Shown in pieces: positions 60,187 to 64,000 of a DNA stretch of 64,000 nt. Location of the stretch: the NCBI GenBank assembly GCA_030737875.1, contig CM060915.1, forward strand, positions 357,365,863 through 357,429,862, read 5' to 3'. Within the stretch, counting starts at the first letter, position 1, and each line of letters begins with the position of its first letter. Made by a program: the position numbers and the translations under genes. The notes below the pieces were generated by a model that did no database searches, was not told where the DNA came from, and saw only the letters and a program-made list of their open reading frames with translations. The DNA is from Allium sativum (taxonomy: Eukaryota > Streptophyta > Magnoliopsida > Asparagales > Amaryllidaceae).

Positions 60187-62084
60187 TGTGACGACCCCAT
60201 TCCGGATAAGACGGTGGCAGGGGTAATCTTTGGAATATAACACATAAACAGATAACAACAAAACAGAAATAATTAAATACACCAGATAATGTACAATAGA
60301 ATACACTGGATAAACATAATCATAAGAGTTACACAGTATACAGGATCATACTTAGTACAAAATACAGTTCAGCTATACATAAATGTCTACTGCGGAAAAG
60401 AAAACATAATATGTACAACAGGAGCTGAACAACATAAAAAGAGATAATGATAGAATCCATCTTAAGCTCCAGCTATCCAGAAAGAGCCTGCTAAAACCTG
60501 AATACAAGGCTACCCGTGTAGAAATAGGGGCACCCGAGCTTGCAAGTGAAACAAACTACGAGTCAGTCATGGAACTGGTATGAGAAATCCACTTAACACA
60601 CTTTCAAATATGGCCAATCACAGGACCATGCCACTTTCACGGAACAGGTTTACTCCATTGGATTGCCAGTGCTTTAAAACAAATAAATCTTTTAAACGTC
60701 GCAATGCTTTTTATAAAAATGAAGCCATTATAAGACTCAGTTCCCATCATACAATGCAACACAAACTAGAGGATAGAGTTTTCCCTTATAATGGCCAATA
60801 TATGCTTGCTACGAGAAAAACAAATCATTTGATATTATTGCTAGTGTATGTATATTTCAAAAACAATTTCAATCAGAACTATCAATCATAGACGGCATGG
60901 GTACCATATATCATGTCGTCATATATATACAATCAAAACCACATGGTGTCGTATTTCGAAATTGGATTTCCATCATGAACCAAGGCAAAAGATAGTCCTT
61001 ACCGATTCGAGACGCTCTAGCCCTTGTCTCAGGACCCAGACTCAGGTGGGCCCTTGGATCGTCAGGGCCGGTCCACCGATGTGGATTAAAATTCCTGAAC
61101 ACTGCGTTTCCCCGCCCTATGGGGCGTAAACTAGTCATATCTGACAACACCATCGGCTCCGAAGAGACCGAAGCAAACCGAGGCCTCGCTTTCCATCATC
61201 CACATAAGTAAAATACCCGGGCGTGCAAAACCCAAAGCACCACTCCTAGCTAGAAGGAAACGCATGTCCTCCCTGATGTCCGTCTCCCGTTTCTGGCTAA
61301 TACCGGGGTGTGAGGCTCGCGAGACAACGCTATACACAAAGCTACACCACACAGGCCGTGCTTTGATCATCAACCACAAGACTTTGCTTTTCAACAGAAG
61401 CCTTGATCATCTGCCACTTAGGCATGCCACACAGGAAATTCACTCAATGCGACTGGTTTCCATCGATATATAACCTCTGAGCTCGTACCTCTCAGAGAAG
61501 GGCGTTAAGAAAGAGAATAAATTCTCCGCCGCCAAACAGATATCTATTTAATAATGATCAATCAGCACAGAACAAAATCCAATGTCAGACACACAGTCCA
61601 TTTACACGTTCGTTCTGGGTCTGAACGAAACCGGAGGCACTCAATACCTCGCATATCCGTACAATCAACAAGTACGCCCGGGTGGCTACTACTTCAACCC
61701 CGTCAAGGTAGCTACCCCTATCATGAGCATCAGTAGCACCCCTCCATTCGACGTGAAGATCATCGGTCTTGCACCGTCTTCATATCTTCGACTTTCACTT
61801 GTCGATCAATTATTTGAAATGAGAATTAACTCGTCCTTTTCAAATAATTCACGTATATAGAATTTCATATCAATTCATTTCAATGGTTAAATTATTCGAC
61901 ATCACCAATTCTGTTCTTTAATGTAATTTTCACACCAAACACATTCAACCATCAAATATCACATAAACCGAGCAAATTCAGTTTATTTCCATTCCATATC
62001 ATTTATAATATTTTATTACGATTTATCGCTATTTTTATTTATTTAAAAGTAGCCAATTCATTCAAACGACGCTTCAGGCCATAA

Positions 62085-62545
62085 CGCGGTCGTGGCGCTA
62101 TTTTTCTCCAGATTTGATTTACACATATCTGAAAATCTAACCGTTGGATCTTCACAAAATTTATATCATTAGAAAGATCTTTTCAAAACGAATCCAATGG
62201 TTTTAGTTTTGGGAAAATCCGACGGTCTGATCTCCCGCACTAATCGTTTGAAGTTACGATTTCAAAATACGAACTGCAGCGTCGTTATTCGATTTAATTT
62301 AATTAATTATATATATACATACATATATATAATCGATTATGGCGCTGTTTTTCTTCAGATTTGAATTAAACATTCCAGACAATCCAACCGTTGGATCTTT
62401 ACAAAGTTGGTGCCGTTGGAAAGATATTTCCAAGGCGAACCCAACGGTTGTGGTTTCGGGGAAATCAGATGGTCGGATCTCCCGCACTAATCGTTTGAAA
62501 TCACAGTTTCAAAACGCGAACTACTGCTTCGTTATTCACTATATT
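62085..62545. repeat. Tandem duplication of about 247 bp in unit E
   Basis: Two copies start at about 62093 and 62340 (ggcgct(a/g)tttttct(c/t)cagatttg). Shared strings include ccgttggatct, gatctcccgcactaatcgtt and cgttattc. About 75-80 percent identity by eye. Confidence 0.8.
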
Positions 62546-62614
62546 TTAATTATATTTATATAAATATATATAAATATAATTCTTTCATCGATTTCAAAAC
62601 TATATCCACTTTAT

Positions 62615-63145
62615 AGATTTGATAAAAATGATATTTTATCATCAAAAATATTTATTTCACACATCACCATTTTTAACACTTCATATTCACAATAAAAATG
62701 TAGATTTTATTGTTCAATCCATATATTCAACACATGAATGTTTCCGACTTCACACACACGATAAAAATATGCATGATAAAAATATGATTTTTATCGTTTT
62801 AGTCCTTTATTCAACACATGAATATTTTTTATAGTTTATATACATAATAAAAATGTGATTTTTATTGTAAAACAATTTATTTCAAAACACGATTATTTTA
62901 TATAGTCTGTACTTAAGGTAAAAATGTTATTTTTGATGTTAAAACAATTTATTTAAAATACTAATATTTTATATAGTCTATATATATATAATAAAAATGT
63001 GATTTTTAACTTTCAAATAATTTATTCAACACGTGAACTTCATTCAACACATGAATTTCTATTCAACACATGAATTTTTATTCAACACATGAATATAGTT
63101 TCAACACATGAAAATAATTCTAACACATGAATATTATTGAAAATT
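62615..63145. repeat. Minisatellite array in unit E
   Basis: A looser repeat of about 80-100 bp (ataaaaatgtgatttttatt ... caatttatttcaaaac) at 62615-63010 is followed by five or more units of about 23 bp built on attcaacacatgaattt at 63020-63140. G-poor on the plus strand. Confidence 0.85.
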
Positions 63146-63484
63146 TCGGCAGCATAACGACAGGGTAGTTAAAACCGGGACCGTCCCTAGTACGACTCCT
63201 CGCTCTACCTTAAAACCTCGCGGTTTTTGACAATGGGGATTCATGCATCTAGTTCGCACGCAGGCGACATGTTTTATTTTCATTTCCACAATCTATTCTA
63301 ATTTTGTTTTCAACCACAGATGGGTATTTTTCAATCACAATCAATCATTCTCAACCACAAACAATTCTAATCAACCATTCGCTATCAACCAATTTTCACA
63401 CCAATCACAACCAATAAATATCGTCCATGGTCTGTGGACGAGGGGAGTATATATATATTCGTATATAAATATATTTCGATTAAC

Positions 63485-63625
63485 TTTAATTCATTTCATC
63501 GCATATATAATTTTTACAACGCATATATAACTTATACATCGAACATACAACTTATACAACGCTTATACATGTGGTGTACAACGCTTATATAACTCATACA
63601 TCGACTATATAATTTATACATCATT
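63485..63625. repeat. Short minisatellite in unit E
   Basis: Six or so units of 18-22 bp of the type cttatacaacgcatatataa with drift. Confidence 0.75.
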
Positions 63626-64000
63626 GTTTTCCATATCGTTTATAAATTAGAAATCTCACATTGGATTCCACTCCACCAAAAATAGCAGAAGGCTCAGAAA
63701 AATATGCGGTCTCTTCTAGAATGTAAAAGACGTCCACACGAGTCCACGGTCTCTTGTTTCACTGGATTTCATCAACAAACGAAAAAGCTATGGATTTTAC
63801 AGTGAAATCGAAAACCGTAGCGCTTTAAAGTGCTATAATATAGTTAAATTAAAAATAGCCGTGTACCTTCACAGTTTCGTTCAAAACTAGGTTAGCGATT
63901 ATCACCAAATCCGAGCAACTAGGGGATGATCGGCCGATGCCACGACGTAGGGCTTCGAACGGCGCACCAGGGGGTGGGGACCGCGTCAGGTGCGATGGGG

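Larger units (their letters stand above)
60187..64000 (-). mobile_element. Unit E: partial member of the A/B giant LTR family
   Basis: Begins tgtgacgacccc inside the Tekay-2 right LTR; the 5-mer before it is cgctc and the other end is beyond the window. Shares with A, B and C the segment around catg(a/g)actgactcg-agttt (60555-60585), the block with accggggtgtgaggctcgc (61300) and ttctccgccgccaaacag (61530). Beyond 62000 it differs from A and B and carries its own tandem repeats. No coding frame. Confidence 0.75.

Noticed and set aside
60187..64000. Tandem arrays considered as a centromeric or CRISPR-like array.
   Set aside because: Units are irregular, without conserved repeat and unique spacer structure, and lie inside an LTR-family unit.

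Overview
The window is intergenic heterochromatin of a flowering plant, most likely a eudicot. It is AT-rich, has no convincing host gene, and is filled with LTR retrotransposons of plant lineages: Ty1/copia, chromodomain-bearing Ty3/gypsy of Tekay/Del type, and Athila-type gypsy. The species cannot be named from the sequence. No RNA gene, CRISPR array or prokaryotic feature was seen.

Layout. 1-2637: decayed LTR-like sequence. 2638-4959: Copia-1 (+), old and internally deleted. 5197-10501: Copia-2 (+), complete in domain order but full of stops. 10502-11931: unassigned. 11932-30632: a three-level nest. Copia-3 (-) is split at 13259/29419 by element A (+), a roughly 5.5 kb non-coding TG...CA unit with perfect 5-bp target duplications. 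Element A is itself split at 13756/24461 by Tekay-1 (-), a 10.7 kb gypsy element whose two 2.9 kb LTRs are almost identical. 30633-about 32390: unit C (-), a truncated relative of A. 33053-38630: unit B (+), a second complete 5.6 kb unit with perfect target duplications. 39406-60186: Tekay-2 (-), an old chromodomain gypsy whose reverse transcriptase region carries a 10.1 kb Athila element (45027-55109, -). The right LTR of Tekay-2 is cut at 60186 by unit E (60187-window end, -), a fourth relative of A and B.

The order of events follows from the nesting: Copia-3, then A, then Tekay-1; and Tekay-2, then Athila and E. Every element has lesions in its coding sequence. Tekay-1 is the youngest (about eight LTR substitutions in 2.9 kb by eye), yet its gag-pol has one nonsense codon, two homopolymer frameshifts and no visible zinc knuckle.

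The least conventional material is the A/B/C/E family. These are large non-coding units, best read as solo LTRs of a Tekay-like element with a giant LTR. They have a TATA box about 1.05-1.09 kb from the start, repeated internal boxes, copy-specific minisatellites in cytosine-poor stretches, and a conserved core near the 3' end. Coordinates of domains inside decayed copies are approximate. Similarities were judged by eye.
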